64,000 bases of DNA from Serratia bockelmannii (GCF_008011855.1 NZ_VOUX01000005.1:62001-126000); one strand, 5' to 3'. Numbered from the stretch's first letter, positions 33,540 to 42,326 are shown. Notes: a model not told the origin generated them from the sequence alone. Program-made: numbers and translations.

Positions 33540-33852
33540 ACCCCTTCGTTCCCCGGCCGGCTTGCGCCGGCCCGTATTCCTTTTTCTGATATGCCCGGAG
33601 GGGCTCAGCGCGCCCGCCGTTCTCTGCTTCTGTTCTCTTTATAGTTCCCGCCGCTTGGTTGTCCCGTTCATCACACAACCCGTGGTGAGGGAATCCCATT
33701 ATTCTTCGAGATAAAGTTCTGGTTATGCATACAGTGTTGCTGTGTGCTTAACCGGTTTTACAGCTTCGGTGCGGTGAGCCCAGTGGCCGGGGAATGCTGG
33801 GGGAATGAGCGCTGTTAACCGCCATCAAACAGGACGTAAGAGGGTAACAATC
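33540..33852 (+). promoter_or_regulatory. Gap after pepT: terminator plus LexA-like box (313 bp)
   Basis: 33555-33572 is a GC stem GGCCGGC-TTGC-GCCGGCC followed by CGTATTCCTTTTTC, a probable pepT terminator. CTGGTTATGCATACAG at 33719-33734 fits the LexA operator CTG-N10-CAG with 12 of 16 consensus positions. It lies ~120 bp before the fibre gene start. No coding sequence seen. Confidence 0.5.
33719..33734. promoter_or_regulatory. Candidate LexA (SOS) box
   Basis: CTGGTTATGCATACAG matches CTGTATATATATACAG at 12 of 16 positions, with both invariant CTG and CAG ends. Colicin operons are classically LexA-controlled, and the downstream genes include a colicin-like gene. Colicin promoters usually have two overlapping boxes; I see only one. 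Confidence 0.45.
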
Positions 33853-34992
33853 ATGGCAGAAGAAAAGAAAAATGCGCAGGTGATTAACGGCGTTAATGAC
33901 GATATCGCGGAACTGAAATCGCTTTCTACGCTGCGCCAGCGCGTGGTCAGCGACGGTGAAATCGTCTCCAAATCGGCCAACGGTTTTCGGCTGGCAAATG
34001 GCAATACCGGCGTGATGCTGCGTAATGATGGACGCGATTTTTATGCGCTGACGACGCCGGGTGGCCAAGCGCTTAACGGACAGTGGAACACCCTGCGCCC
34101 GTTCTCGTTCAATTTGGCGTCTGGCCGGGTTGCCTTGCGCAATGGGGTGGACATTTCCGGCGGGGCGATGGTCTCGCACAACGCGGGTATCTCCACCTCG
34201 ACCACTGGTCCGATCCCGCTTATCAATGGACAAATCTATTATTCTTCCCCTGTTGAGAGCAAGTTCACCAGCGGCGATAAGACCTCAACGATGCTGATGG
34301 GCTCACGGATTGTCGGCAATGAGCAGGATTACGGCCTGCTGTCTTATCGTGACATGAAAGGAAACTGGAACGAACTCCAGGTGAAGCCTAACGCTGAGCT
34401 TTCGGTGGGGCAATTGACCAAGCGCAATCCCAATGGCTGGTTCTGGGCTGAAGGGGTTGTCAAAAAAAATGACGCGTTAAGCGTCACCCATGGTCTGCAC
34501 CTGCAGGGAAATGGAAGAGTCTATGCCAACCTGTACCTTGGCGAGCGGATACGGGAAAACCAGTTTGTGGAGATTCAGGTTGGTGATGACAAAAGCAGTG
34601 GCCTATTTGAATTCCGTAATAATGGAAACGCCTTCACCAACGGCGCTTGGCACAGCAGCTCCGACGCCCGCATGAAAACGGACATCACCCAAATTGACGG
34701 CGCATTGGACAAGCTGGCCAAGATAGGCGGCTACACCTACCTCAAACAGGGCGTGCCGGAGGCCGGGGTGATCGCTCAGGAAGTGGAGAGCGTATTGCCG
34801 CAGTCGGTAACCCAAACCGAATTGAAGCTCAACGACGGCAGCGTGCTGAAGGACGCGCGGGGCATCAATATCAACGGCGTGGTGGCGTTGCTGGTTGAGG
34901 CGCTTAAGGAAGAGCGCTCACTTCGAGATGCCGAGCGCGAAGCATTTGAAGCTCGATTGGTTGCTTTGGAAAAAGCGATTGCGAACGCCTGA
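33853..34992 (+). CDS. Phage-type tail fibre protein with S74 intramolecular chaperone domain
   Basis: 379 aa from the ATG at 33853 (AGAGGG ribosome-binding site; an in-frame extension to 33805 is unlikely). Residues ~1-265 are a Gly/Asn-rich beta-type fibre shaft (LASGRVALRNGVDISGGAM and similar). From His267, SSSDARMKTDITQIDGALDKL begins a Peptidase_S74 domain; relatives trimerise the fibre and cut themselves off at the Ser before SDAR (about S269/S270). GVIAQEVESVLPQSV and a terminal coiled coil (LVEALKEERSLRDAERE) complete it. There are no other phage genes nearby. It is first in a row with the bacteriocin genes. Confidence 0.85.
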   Translation: MAEEKKNAQVINGVNDDIAELKSLSTLRQRVVSDGEIVSKSANGFRLANGNTGVMLRNDGRDFYALTTPGGQALNGQWNTLRPFSFNLASGRVALRNGVDISGGAMVSHNAGISTSTTGPIPLINGQIYYSSPVESKFTSGDKTSTMLMGSRIVGNEQDYGLLSYRDMKGNWNELQVKPNAELSVGQLTKRNPNGWFWAEGVVKKNDALSVTHGLHLQGNGRVYANLYLGERIRENQFVEIQVGDDKSSGLFEFRNNGNAFTNGAWHSSSDARMKTDITQIDGALDKLAKIGGYTYLKQGVPEAGVIAQEVESVLPQSVTQTELKLNDGSVLKDARGININGVVALLVEALKEERSLRDAEREAFEARLVALEKAIANA

Positions 34993-35099
34993 TTAATAAA
35001 ATTTTTGTAGGTTGCGCAGAGTATTAATCGACGGTGTTGCTGGTAATAAGCACTTAAGAATTTACTCTGCTGCCGAATAACGAAATAAAGGACTGACAC

Positions 35100-35453
35100 A
35101 TGAGTGGCGGAGATGGAAAAGACAGCCGTGGCCCAATTGGCGGTGTTAAAGGTGGGGCTTCAGATCAGGGGCCAAATGTAGGGCACGGTGGATCTATGGA
35201 TATAAATATTCCTGGCATGGGGGATGTGCATATCGATGGAGTACACGGTTTAAATCCCGGTCAAGATAACAGTACCAACTGGGATGGAGGTAATGGGAAC
35301 GGTAACGGTGGCAGGGACAGTAGCAGCAGTGGAGATTCCCAAGGAGCGGCAATACGGCGACAGGTTAACGCTATCAAAAATGACCCTAAAGTTAGTAATA
35401 TCCTGAAGGAGTTACAAAAAAAGTACGTGCGGTTACACCTTATGCAAAGGTAG
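35100..35453 (+). CDS. Bacteriocin N-terminal (translocation) part, frame 1
   Basis: 117-aa ORF starting MSGGDGKDSRGP, the opening typical of E-group colicins, and very rich in Gly, Asn and Ser (GGNGNGNGGRDSSSSGD), as in Tol-dependent translocation domains. An AAAGGA ribosome-binding site lies 7 bases before the ATG. The frame ends at TAG 35451, but the protein continues sensibly in the -1 frame from the A-run at 35416-35422 (KK-VRAVTPYAKVALKSVGADG). So this is probably the first ~108 residues of a ~745-aa bacteriocin, joined by a programmed -1 frameshift or broken by an indel. Confidence 0.75.
   Translation: MSGGDGKDSRGPIGGVKGGASDQGPNVGHGGSMDINIPGMGDVHIDGVHGLNPGQDNSTNWDGGNGNGNGGRDSSSSGDSQGAAIRRQVNAIKNDPKVSNILKELQKKYVRLHLMQR
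35417..35423 (+). other. A-AAA-AAG slippery heptamer, candidate -1 frameshift site
   Basis: The heptamer is in the correct phase (CAA AAA AAG in the zero frame), as at the E. coli dnaX frameshift site. A Shine-Dalgarno-like AAGGAG lies at 35406-35411. A weak hairpin ACCTT-ATGCA-AAGGT is at 35437-35451. The two frames overlap only between 35399 and 35453, so the shift must occur here. The same A7 tract would also be a natural place for a true or sequencing indel. Confidence 0.5.
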
Positions 35454-35455
35454 CT

Positions 35456-37336
35456 TTGAAAAGTGTTGGGGCTGACGGAAAAATACAGGTGCAGGTTGGT
35501 GAAATTCGTACAACCGATGAAGCCGCCGTCAGCAAGGCTATTACCTCTGTCTCACAAGTTAAAAATGTACTTGGCGTGGGGTTGCCTGCTCAAGGCGGGA
35601 TCGTGTTCGCCGGTAATATCGAAACCAATCACAGAATCGGTAATTATCAGAACGTACCCAACGGGAACAATAACGGCAACAATTCTGCCGCAGAGGATAA
35701 GGCGTCATTAGCCACCTATTCCGAGGTGCTTAATGGAAAAATCCCGTCGGGTTTCTGGCTTGATAATAATAGGATGATGACCGAAATTACGGAGCAATAT
35801 GAAATCAACGGAGGCGGCAAAGGGGACGATCGCACAGGGTATCGGCAACGCAATGTCGAAGTACCTTCTTTGACCTCGGCCTATCAACAATTTAAACAGG
35901 TAGAACGAGAAGTGGCCGAAGAGGCCCGTAAAGCTGAGGAGGCCCGAAAGGCGGAAGAGGCCCGCAGAGTCGAAGAGGCTCGTAAGGCTGAAGAGGCTCG
36001 CAAAGCCGAGGAAGCCCGTAAGGCTGAAGAGGCCCGCAAGGTGGAAGCCGCCAGAAAAGCGTTGTTCGCTAAAGCGGGTATTATGGACGCTCCGGCGTAT
36101 ACGCCGGAAAAGCTAAAAGCGGCCAATGCGGCGCTGGCGGCGGCAGGCGCCATGGTGCTCAACCGCGCCCCCGCCATGCTGCAGACGTCGATGGTCGGGC
36201 AAGGTGTGATGACGACCACGAGCGAACTGGCCGGCTGGGCAGCGAGCGCATCGTGGCGGGCGGCCTACGAAGTCGGCAGTATACGCGCCGGCACCGCGGT
36301 CGCCGCCGGATCGGTGCTGGGGGCTTTTGCTCTCGGCTTCTACCCGACGGAGGTCGGTGCAGGGAGTGATCGGGTGCCCGGGCGGGATGTCAATCTGTTT
36401 GCCCTGCAGGCGAGCCTGGCGGCGGCGGGCAGGGCGACCATTCAGCCCGGCATGACCTCGGTCGATTTGCCGGTGCGCGGATTTATCACCACTGACGATA
36501 ACGGGAGACAGAGCGTCAACTTCGTCAGAACGGGCGTCGGCGGCGTATCGCCGAGCGTGCCGGTATTCAGACCCGTTCGCGATGACCTGACGGGGCTGGA
36601 CAAAATCACGCTGCCGGCGGTGGCGGGCGCGCCGGCCAGAACGATACTGATCAACCCGGTGCCGACCGGGCCGGCTGCGCCGGCGCATACCGGCAACGGC
36701 TCACCGGGGCCCAAATCGCCAGTGCATACCGGCACCGGCATCAGGCAGGCGGACAGCATCGTGGTTACCACCTTCCCGGCGGATGTGGTGCAGGATCTGC
36801 AAGATTTTATCCTGTGGCAGCCGGATGCGCTGGAAACCGGAGTTGAAGCTGTTTATGTGATGGTGAGCAAGCCCTATGGTGAAACCAACGCCAGGGGCAA
36901 ATACAGCGGGCGTGAATACAACACCAATAAAGCAGGGGGCCCCATTCAGATCCTGGATTGGAAAGGGGCTAGCATCGACCGTGCCGGCGTGGATAAGGTG
37001 AAGCTGCATACAGGGCGTTTTGAACAGACTCCGGAAAACCAAGTGATGATTGACCGTTTGGATAAAATTTTGAAAGGGGAGCTACAACCTACTGACACTG
37101 ATAGGCGATTTTATACTCATGAAATCAGAGAGTTGGAGAGGTACAGGAATCTTGGCATAAAAGATGGTGAGGTTCCGCACAGTGTTCAAGAACAGAAGGC
37201 CGTATGGAATAATACACATACTGCTACGCTTGAAGACTATAGAATAAATGAAAAGGAACAGGCGCTTTATACAGATGGGGCCCTACAAGCCGCATATGAA
37301 CAGGAACTGAAAGATGCTATGGGAGGGAAGAAATAA
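35456..37336 (+). CDS. Colicin/S-pyocin-like bacteriocin, main part (receptor, coiled coil, toxin), frame 2
   Basis: 626-aa ORF, or ~637 residues if entered by -1 shift at 35423. Residues ~1-150 would be a receptor/central domain. 153-201 is an EEARKA hexapeptide coiled coil. ~230-480 resembles the S-type pyocin domain (RAGTAVAAGSVLGAFALGF, DLPVRGFITTDDNGR, then IVVTTFPAD). The C-terminal ~150 residues form a putative toxin with FYTHEIRELERYR (H555) and WNNTHTATLEDY (H588); it is not a colicin HNH or pore domain I recognise. The isolated ORF could start at TTG 35456. The stop overlaps the immunity gene by one base. Lower GC at both ends suggests transfer. Confidence 0.75.
   Translation: MKSVGADGKIQVQVGEIRTTDEAAVSKAITSVSQVKNVLGVGLPAQGGIVFAGNIETNHRIGNYQNVPNGNNNGNNSAAEDKASLATYSEVLNGKIPSGFWLDNNRMMTEITEQYEINGGGKGDDRTGYRQRNVEVPSLTSAYQQFKQVEREVAEEARKAEEARKAEEARRVEEARKAEEARKAEEARKAEEARKVEAARKALFAKAGIMDAPAYTPEKLKAANAALAAAGAMVLNRAPAMLQTSMVGQGVMTTTSELAGWAASASWRAAYEVGSIRAGTAVAAGSVLGAFALGFYPTEVGAGSDRVPGRDVNLFALQASLAAAGRATIQPGMTSVDLPVRGFITTDDNGRQSVNFVRTGVGGVSPSVPVFRPVRDDLTGLDKITLPAVAGAPARTILINPVPTGPAAPAHTGNGSPGPKSPVHTGTGIRQADSIVVTTFPADVVQDLQDFILWQPDALETGVEAVYVMVSKPYGETNARGKYSGREYNTNKAGGPIQILDWKGASIDRAGVDKVKLHTGRFEQTPENQVMIDRLDKILKGELQPTDTDRRFYTHEIRELERYRNLGIKDGEVPHSVQEQKAVWNNTHTATLEDYRINEKEQALYTDGALQAAYEQELKDAMGGKK
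35912..36060 (+). repeat. 18-bp tandem repeats encoding EEARKA hexapeptides
   Basis: About eight degenerate 18-bp units encode (A/V)-E-E-A-R-K. They form a long charged helix like the receptor hairpin of colicins or the TolA central domain. Unit number may vary among strains. Confidence 0.8.
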
Positions 37337-37593
37337 TGCCTTTAAAAGATATCGTTAAAAATGAAAGTGTAGAAGATGTGCTAACTTTTTTGGGGCCGAC
37401 CGCTGATTACCGTAAATTGGATCGTCTATATACCTATAATCGCTTTGATGCAATTTCCAGCGGGGAGCTCTCTTCTACTTATGATGCATTATTCCAAAAA
37501 GGGGTGCTTCAAGATCAAAATGGAAAAGTAGTGAAAGGCCCCAACTGGAAAGAGCCGAAATTCGTAACCGAGAAAAAATACGGTATCGAATAG
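37336..37593 (+). CDS. Putative bacteriocin immunity protein
   Basis: 85 aa, MPLKDIVKNESVEDVLTFLG start. The ATG shares a base with the bacteriocin stop (TAATG), the normal toxin-immunity coupling. It has no signal peptide or membrane segment, so it should be cytosolic, as expected for a nuclease-type toxin. Motifs LDRLYTYNRFDAISSGEL and VKGPNWKEPKFVTEKKY look like a conserved small-protein family that I cannot name. GC is clearly below the flanking genes. Function is inferred from position. Confidence 0.65.
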   Translation: MPLKDIVKNESVEDVLTFLGPTADYRKLDRLYTYNRFDAISSGELSSTYDALFQKGVLQDQNGKVVKGPNWKEPKFVTEKKYGIE

Positions 37594-37623
37594 CCATAGT
37601 TATGGTCTGATTAGTGCATCTTT

Positions 37624-37664
37624 AACCCCCAGCAAACGAAAGTTTGTTGGGGGTTTTCTTTTTT
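37624..37664 (+). terminator. Strong terminator after the immunity gene
   Basis: CCCCCAGCAAAC-GAAA-GTTTGTTGGGGG with one G-U pair, then TTTTCTTTTTT. It closes the fibre-bacteriocin-immunity block. Confidence 0.9.
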
Positions 37665-37852
37665 GGCAGGTGGAAGGGCACCGTAACGAGAGCCTTTTGC
37701 CGGGGGCTAAAGTAGCGGCGCCCGCTATTTTTGTCGCAGGCTAACGTGCGGACACTGTAGTTAAAACGGGACGCTTGCGATCGGCATAATCGCTTGCCGC
37801 AACAAGGCGTTGCTCATAGTGTGGAGGCACATTCCCCACGCATAAGGACCGC

Positions 37853-38944
37853 ATGATGAGCACCGAATACCGTATCGCCAGCCCGCATTTGGCGCAGTTC
37901 GTTCAGGCGATTTGGCGCCAGGCCGGCAGTACGGCGCGCGAAGCCGAGCTGGTGGCCGATCATCTGGTGCAGGCCAATCTGGCCGGGCACGATTCGCACG
38001 GCGTCGGCATGATCCCCAGCTACATGGCGTCGTTGGCGCAGGGGCAATTACAGCTCAATCAGCACGCCGAAGTGGTGCGCGACGCTGGCGCGGTGCTGAC
38101 GCTCGACGGCGCGCGCGGCTTCGGTCAGGTGGTGGCCAGCGAAGCGATGGCGCTGGGCATTGAACGCGCCGGCAAGCTGGGCCTGGCGGCGGTGGCGCTG
38201 CACAATGCGCACCATATCGGCCGCATCGGCTATTGGGCGGAACAGTGTGCCCGCGCCGGTTTTATCTCGATTCACTTCGTCAACGTGGTGGGCGATCCGA
38301 TGGTGGCGCCGTTCGGCGGCAGCGATCGCCGCTTCGGCACCAACCCGTTCTGCGCCATTTTCCCGCGGCCGGGCCGCACGCCGCTGCTGTTGGATTTCGC
38401 CACCAGCGGCATCGCCTTCGGCAAGACTCGGGTGGCCTATAACAAAGGCTTGTCGGTGGCGCCGGGCTATCTGATCGACGAACACGGGCAACCCACCACC
38501 GAACCGAAGGTGATGCACGAAGCGCCGTTCGGGTCGCTGCTGCCGTTCGGCTTGCACAAAGGCTATGCGCTGGCGGCGATGTGCGAGATCCTCGGCGGCG
38601 CGCTCTCCGGCGGCCGCACCACCCACGACGCTACGCTGAAAGCCGACAGCGACGCCATCTTCAACTGCATGACGACCCTGATCCTCGATCCTCAGGCCTT
38701 CGACGCCCCGCAAATGCAGGCCGAGGCCGAAGCGTTTATCGGCTGGGTGAAGGCGTCGCCGCCGAGCGGCGAACAGCCGATCGCGGTGCCGGGAGAATGG
38801 GAAGAGGCCAACCGCGCGGCGCGGCTGGAGCAGGGCATACCGATAGACGCCAATACCTGGCGGCAGATTTGCGCGGCGGCGGAGCAGGCGGGCATGGCGA
38901 ATGAAGCGCTGGCCGGCTTTCGCGCGCAGGCGCGGCAGGCATAA
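37853..38944 (+). CDS. hcxB: Ldh2-family NAD(P)-dependent hydroxycarboxylate dehydrogenase (YbiC/HcxB-like)
   Basis: 363 aa, close to E. coli YbiC/HcxB (361 aa): ANLAGHDSHGVGMIPSY, ALHNAHHIGRIGYWAEQCA with the catalytic His region, FGTNPFCAIFPR, HKGYALAAMCEILGGALSG and GEWEEANRAARLEQGIPID. The family oxidises 2-hydroxyacids such as malate, lactate or hydroxyphenyl-lactate. Two adjacent ATGs (37853, 37856) follow AAGGA; the first is used. It lies between the bacteriocin block and roxA, unlike the E. coli location. Confidence 0.85.
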   Translation: MMSTEYRIASPHLAQFVQAIWRQAGSTAREAELVADHLVQANLAGHDSHGVGMIPSYMASLAQGQLQLNQHAEVVRDAGAVLTLDGARGFGQVVASEAMALGIERAGKLGLAAVALHNAHHIGRIGYWAEQCARAGFISIHFVNVVGDPMVAPFGGSDRRFGTNPFCAIFPRPGRTPLLLDFATSGIAFGKTRVAYNKGLSVAPGYLIDEHGQPTTEPKVMHEAPFGSLLPFGLHKGYALAAMCEILGGALSGGRTTHDATLKADSDAIFNCMTTLILDPQAFDAPQMQAEAEAFIGWVKASPPSGEQPIAVPGEWEEANRAARLEQGIPIDANTWRQICAAAEQAGMANEALAGFRAQARQA

Positions 38945-38970
38945 AAAAAGCCACCCGATAGGGCGGCTTG
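38943..38970. terminator. Terminator between the Ldh2-family gene and roxA
   Basis: A-run, AAGCCACCC-GATA-GGGCGGCTT with one mismatch, between convergent genes; best oriented for roxA on the minus strand. Confidence 0.65.
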
Positions 38971-38985
38971 TTCGCGTACTCGCAA

Positions 38986-40107
38986 TCAGTCGTTAAAGTA
39001 CCAATAGCCGCTGTTGACCAGCGCGGTCAGCAGCGCCAGGAATGACGGGTCGTCCACCGCGTCGCCGAGCAGGGCGGCGTCGACGCTGAAGTGCTGGCAC
39101 AGGGCATCTGCGGCCTGCAGCTGGTCGGTGTCGATCAGTTCGCCGTTGACGAAGCAGCGATCGCCGACCCGCAGCACGCGCAACCCGCCCAGGCGCTGCA
39201 GCGCTTCACCCTGTTGCAGCAGTTCGTAGATTTCCCCGGCCTGATACGGCGGCTCCGGCGGCGCCAGATCCAGCTCGTGGCGCGACTGGGAGATGAACTC
39301 GCCGAACCAGTGCTGGAAGTGTTCCGGCTGTTGCACCAGATCCAGCATCATCTGCCGTAAGGCGTCCACTTCCTGCGGCAGGATCTCCGCCGGGTGTTCG
39401 CGCAGTTTAACGTCCGGATCGCCGTAGCGTTTGCTGCCCAGCTCGCGCGCCAGCACGTAATCGGCGAAGCCGCTCACCAGCTCGCGGCCGTTCGGCGCGC
39501 GGAAGCCCACCGAGTAATTGAGCGCGTTTTCCAGCGCGTAGCCTTCATGCGGGAAGCCCGGCGGAATGTAGAGAATGTCGCCCGGCTCCATCTCTTCGTC
39601 GATGATGGCGTCGAACGGTTCGACCTGCAGCAGATCTGGGTGCGGGCAGTGCTGTTTCAGCGGCGTTTTTTCCCCGACGCGCCAGCGGCGGCGGCCAGTG
39701 CCCTGAATGATGAACACGTCGTACTGATCGAGGTGCGGGCCGACGCCGCCACCAGGCACCGAGAAGGAGATCATCAGGTCATCCATCCGCCAGTCCGGCA
39801 GCTGGCGGAACGGGCGCATCAGCGCGGCGGAAGGCTCATGCCAGTGGTCCACCGCCTGCACCAGCAGCGACCAGTTGTTTTCGCTCAGGTGATCGAAGCT
39901 CTCGAAGGGGCCGTGCGCAACCTGCCAACGGCCGTCCTGGTGGCTGACCAGGCGGCTGTCCACTTCGTTTTCCATCGCCAGCCCGGCCAGCTCATCCGGG
40001 GAGATCGGATCGATAAAGTTTTTGAAGCCGCGCTTCAGAATCACCGGACGCTTTTGCCAATAGCGTTGCAAAAAATCGTTCCAGTCCAGATCTAATTGAT
40101 AATCCAT
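38986..40107 (-). CDS. roxA: Ribosomal protein L16 arginine 3-hydroxylase
   Basis: 2-oxoglutarate/Fe(II) JmjC-type oxygenase that hydroxylates an arginine of L16 in E. coli (YcfD). Metal site HLDQYD (His and Asp) in GGGVGPHLDQYDVFIIQG, and the second His in YIPPGFPHEGYALENALNYSVGFRAP. 373 aa, the same as E. coli. Between pepT and phoQ in E. coli; here an accessory block separates it from pepT. Confidence 0.95.
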   Translation of the reverse strand: MDYQLDLDWNDFLQRYWQKRPVILKRGFKNFIDPISPDELAGLAMENEVDSRLVSHQDGRWQVAHGPFESFDHLSENNWSLLVQAVDHWHEPSAALMRPFRQLPDWRMDDLMISFSVPGGGVGPHLDQYDVFIIQGTGRRRWRVGEKTPLKQHCPHPDLLQVEPFDAIIDEEMEPGDILYIPPGFPHEGYALENALNYSVGFRAPNGRELVSGFADYVLARELGSKRYGDPDVKLREHPAEILPQEVDALRQMMLDLVQQPEHFQHWFGEFISQSRHELDLAPPEPPYQAGEIYELLQQGEALQRLGGLRVLRVGDRCFVNGELIDTDQLQAADALCQHFSVDAALLGDAVDDPSFLALLTALVNSGYWYFND

Positions 40108-40191
40108 GTTCTATTCCAGGATAGAGGAGTGAGCCTGAGTGCGATTATAACGGAAGTTTGGCCCCGTGGATCGGGGCCGCAGCGGCATAAT

Positions 40192-41652
40192 TTACTCGTT
40201 GTGGTGGGTGTCGTGCTGGCGGGCGAAGGTGACCTGCATGCGCGCGCCGCCGAGCGGACTGTCGCTGATGACGATTTCGCCGTCGTATTGCTCGATGATC
40301 TCCGCCGCCACCGACAGGCCAAGGCCCTGGCCGGGGCGCAGGGTATCCACCCGCTGGCCGCGCTGGAAAATCAGCTGGCGCTTGCTTTCCGGGATGCCCG
40401 GGCCGTCGTCGTCGATGACGATGGTGAGGTTTTTCTCGGAGTGCAGCGAGGTGATCTCAACGAACTCCAGGCAGTATTTGCAGGCGTTTTCCAACACGTT
40501 GCCCATCACTTCCATAAAGTCGTTCTTCTCGCCCATAAAGGTCACTTCCGGCGAGATATCCAGCGTGATCACCACCCCTTTGCGCTGGTAAACCTTGTTC
40601 AGCGCCACCACCAGGCTGTCGAGCAGCGCCGGCACCGAGTGGATCTCGCGCGTCAGCACCGTCTGGCCGGAGTTGATGCTGGCCCGGTGCAGGTAGTAAC
40701 CGATCTGCTGCGAGATGCGCCCGATCTGATCCAGCATGATCGGCTCGGCTTCTTCGATGGTGGTCTGCTTGCCGCTGCGCAGCGAGCGCAGGGTGCTTTG
40801 CAGCACCGCCAGCGGCGTTTTCAGGCTGTGGGTCAGATCCGACAGGGTGGTGCGATATTTGGTGTAGCGCTGGCGCTCGTTGCGCACCAGAATGTTCAGA
40901 TTGCGCACCAGGCCGCGCAGTTCGCTGGGCGGGTTCTCATCCAACTGATCGCGTTCGCCGTTCTCCAGTTCGCCCACCTGATTGACCAGCGCCTTGATCG
41001 GCCGTAGGCTCCAGTAGGCCGCCAGCCACAGCAGTGGCACCACCAGCAGCAGGTTGGCCAGCAGCACGTAGCTGAACCACTCCCACACCACGTCTGAGCG
41101 CTGCAGCTCCTGCGGAATGCTGTCGACCACCACGATGGTCAGCGCCGGCAGCCGAGGCGTGGCGGCATAGGTGTTGACCGCCACCGAGTGCGTCAGCGCG
41201 TTCTGATCGGTATCGTCGTAATTCTTCAGCTGATCCTGTGCCTTGGGGTTATCCCCCAGCACTTCGCTACTGACGCGGGTGTCGGTGTCGATTTCGTAGA
41301 AGCCGGACTCTTCCAGCCATTCCTTGTTGATCAGCTTCTCCAGCTCCGGCACTTTGCGCTGGCTCCAGAGCAGGTTGCCCTTATCGTCGTAGATAAAGAC
41401 CAGCGTCGGGAAGTTGAGATCGATATCGGGGGGGATGGCGATGGTGAGCTTGTTGTCTTTCCACTGAGCCAGGCTGAAGAACAGGTTGCTCTCGCCGCGC
41501 AGCAGGCGGAAGGCGGTCTTGTCGAAGCTGACGATGTAGCCGACGACCGCCACCAAACCGTAAGAGAGCGACAGCGCCAGGATCACCCCGGCGGTCGCCA
41601 TCAGGAAGCGGGCGCGCAGCGAAAACGGTTTTTTATTCTTGTTGAACATCAT
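40192..41652 (-). CDS. phoQ: Sensor histidine kinase PhoQ
   Basis: Senses low Mg2+, acid and cationic peptides and phosphorylates PhoP. Two membrane segments flank the periplasmic sensor (~45-190), followed by HAMP, the dimerisation helix with His275 in [14 protein letters not shown], and the ATPase domain ([32 protein letters not shown]). The sensor acidic patch is reduced to YDDTDQ where E. coli has EDDDDAE. Start: ATG 41652 ([10 protein letters not shown]); GTG 41658 and ATG 41649 are alternatives. It begins next to the phoP stop, so it is coupled. Confidence 0.94.
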   Translation of the reverse strand: MMFNKNKKPFSLRARFLMATAGVILALSLSYGLVAVVGYIVSFDKTAFRLLRGESNLFFSLAQWKDNKLTIAIPPDIDLNFPTLVFIYDDKGNLLWSQRKVPELEKLINKEWLEESGFYEIDTDTRVSSEVLGDNPKAQDQLKNYDDTDQNALTHSVAVNTYAATPRLPALTIVVVDSIPQELQRSDVVWEWFSYVLLANLLLVVPLLWLAAYWSLRPIKALVNQVGELENGERDQLDENPPSELRGLVRNLNILVRNERQRYTKYRTTLSDLTHSLKTPLAVLQSTLRSLRSGKQTTIEEAEPIMLDQIGRISQQIGYYLHRASINSGQTVLTREIHSVPALLDSLVVALNKVYQRKGVVITLDISPEVTFMGEKNDFMEVMGNVLENACKYCLEFVEITSLHSEKNLTIVIDDDGPGIPESKRQLIFQRGQRVDTLRPGQGLGLSVAAEIIEQYDGEIVISDSPLGGARMQVTFARQHDTHHNE

Positions 41653-41654
41653 GT

Positions 41655-42326
41655 TCACTTCGCGTCAAAACGATAACCCTGGCCACGTACCGTGGTGATC
41701 ACTTCATGCGGGTATTCCGCCTGCACCTTTTTACGCAAACGTCCCATCAGCACGTCGATGGTGTGGCTTTCGCGCAGTTCGGCGTCCGGGTAGAGCTGCA
41801 GCATCAACGAATCCTTGCTCACCACCTTGCCGGCGTTGCGGATCAGGGTCTCGATGATGGTGTATTCAAAAGCGGTCAGCTTGATCTGCCGATCGTTGAC
41901 GCTCAGTTCGCGGCGCGACAGATCGATCTGGAACGGGGGCAGCACGATCACCTGCGAAGCCAGGCCGCTGTTGCGGCGCATCAGCGCCTGCATGCGGGCG
42001 ATCACTTCTTCCAGGTGGAACGGCTTGGTGACATAGTCGTCGGCACCGGCTTCCAGCACCGCCACTTTGTCCTGCCAGCTTTCGCGGGCGGTCAGCACCA
42101 GGATCGGCAGTTTGGTCTGGTGCGCGCGCCAACGGCGGATCAGGCTCAGGCCGTCTTCGCCCGGCAGGCCGAGATCGACGATGGCAATATCCGGCGCGTG
42201 TTCCTGCAGGAAATAATCGGCTTCCTTGGCGTCTTCGGCCGCGTCGACCTGATGGCCCATCTCGCGCATCTGAACGGAAAGGTGGTGGCGCAGCAAACCA
42301 TTATCTTCAACAACCAGTACTCGCAT
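41655..42326 (-). CDS. phoP: Response regulator PhoP
   Basis: OmpR-family regulator of Mg2+ transport, LPS modification and peptide resistance. The receiver domain has acidic residues E7/D8, phospho-acceptor D51 in [11 protein letters not shown] and K in [10 protein letters not shown]. The winged-helix DNA-binding domain ends [13 protein letters not shown]. 223 aa, as in E. coli. ATG 42326 with GGAG before it; an in-frame extension to 42479 is rejected. phoP-phoQ operon. Confidence 0.97.
   Translation of the reverse strand: MRVLVVEDNGLLRHHLSVQMREMGHQVDAAEDAKEADYFLQEHAPDIAIVDLGLPGEDGLSLIRRWRAHQTKLPILVLTARESWQDKVAVLEAGADDYVTKPFHLEEVIARMQALMRRNSGLASQVIVLPPFQIDLSRRELSVNDRQIKLTAFEYTIIETLIRNAGKVVSKDSLMLQLYPDAELRESHTIDVLMGRLRKKVQAEYPHEVITTVRGQGYRFDAK

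Noticed and set aside
35912-36060. Short tandem repeats, considered as CRISPR or minisatellite
   Set aside because: They are 18-bp coding units for EEARKA in a coiled coil, without spacers.
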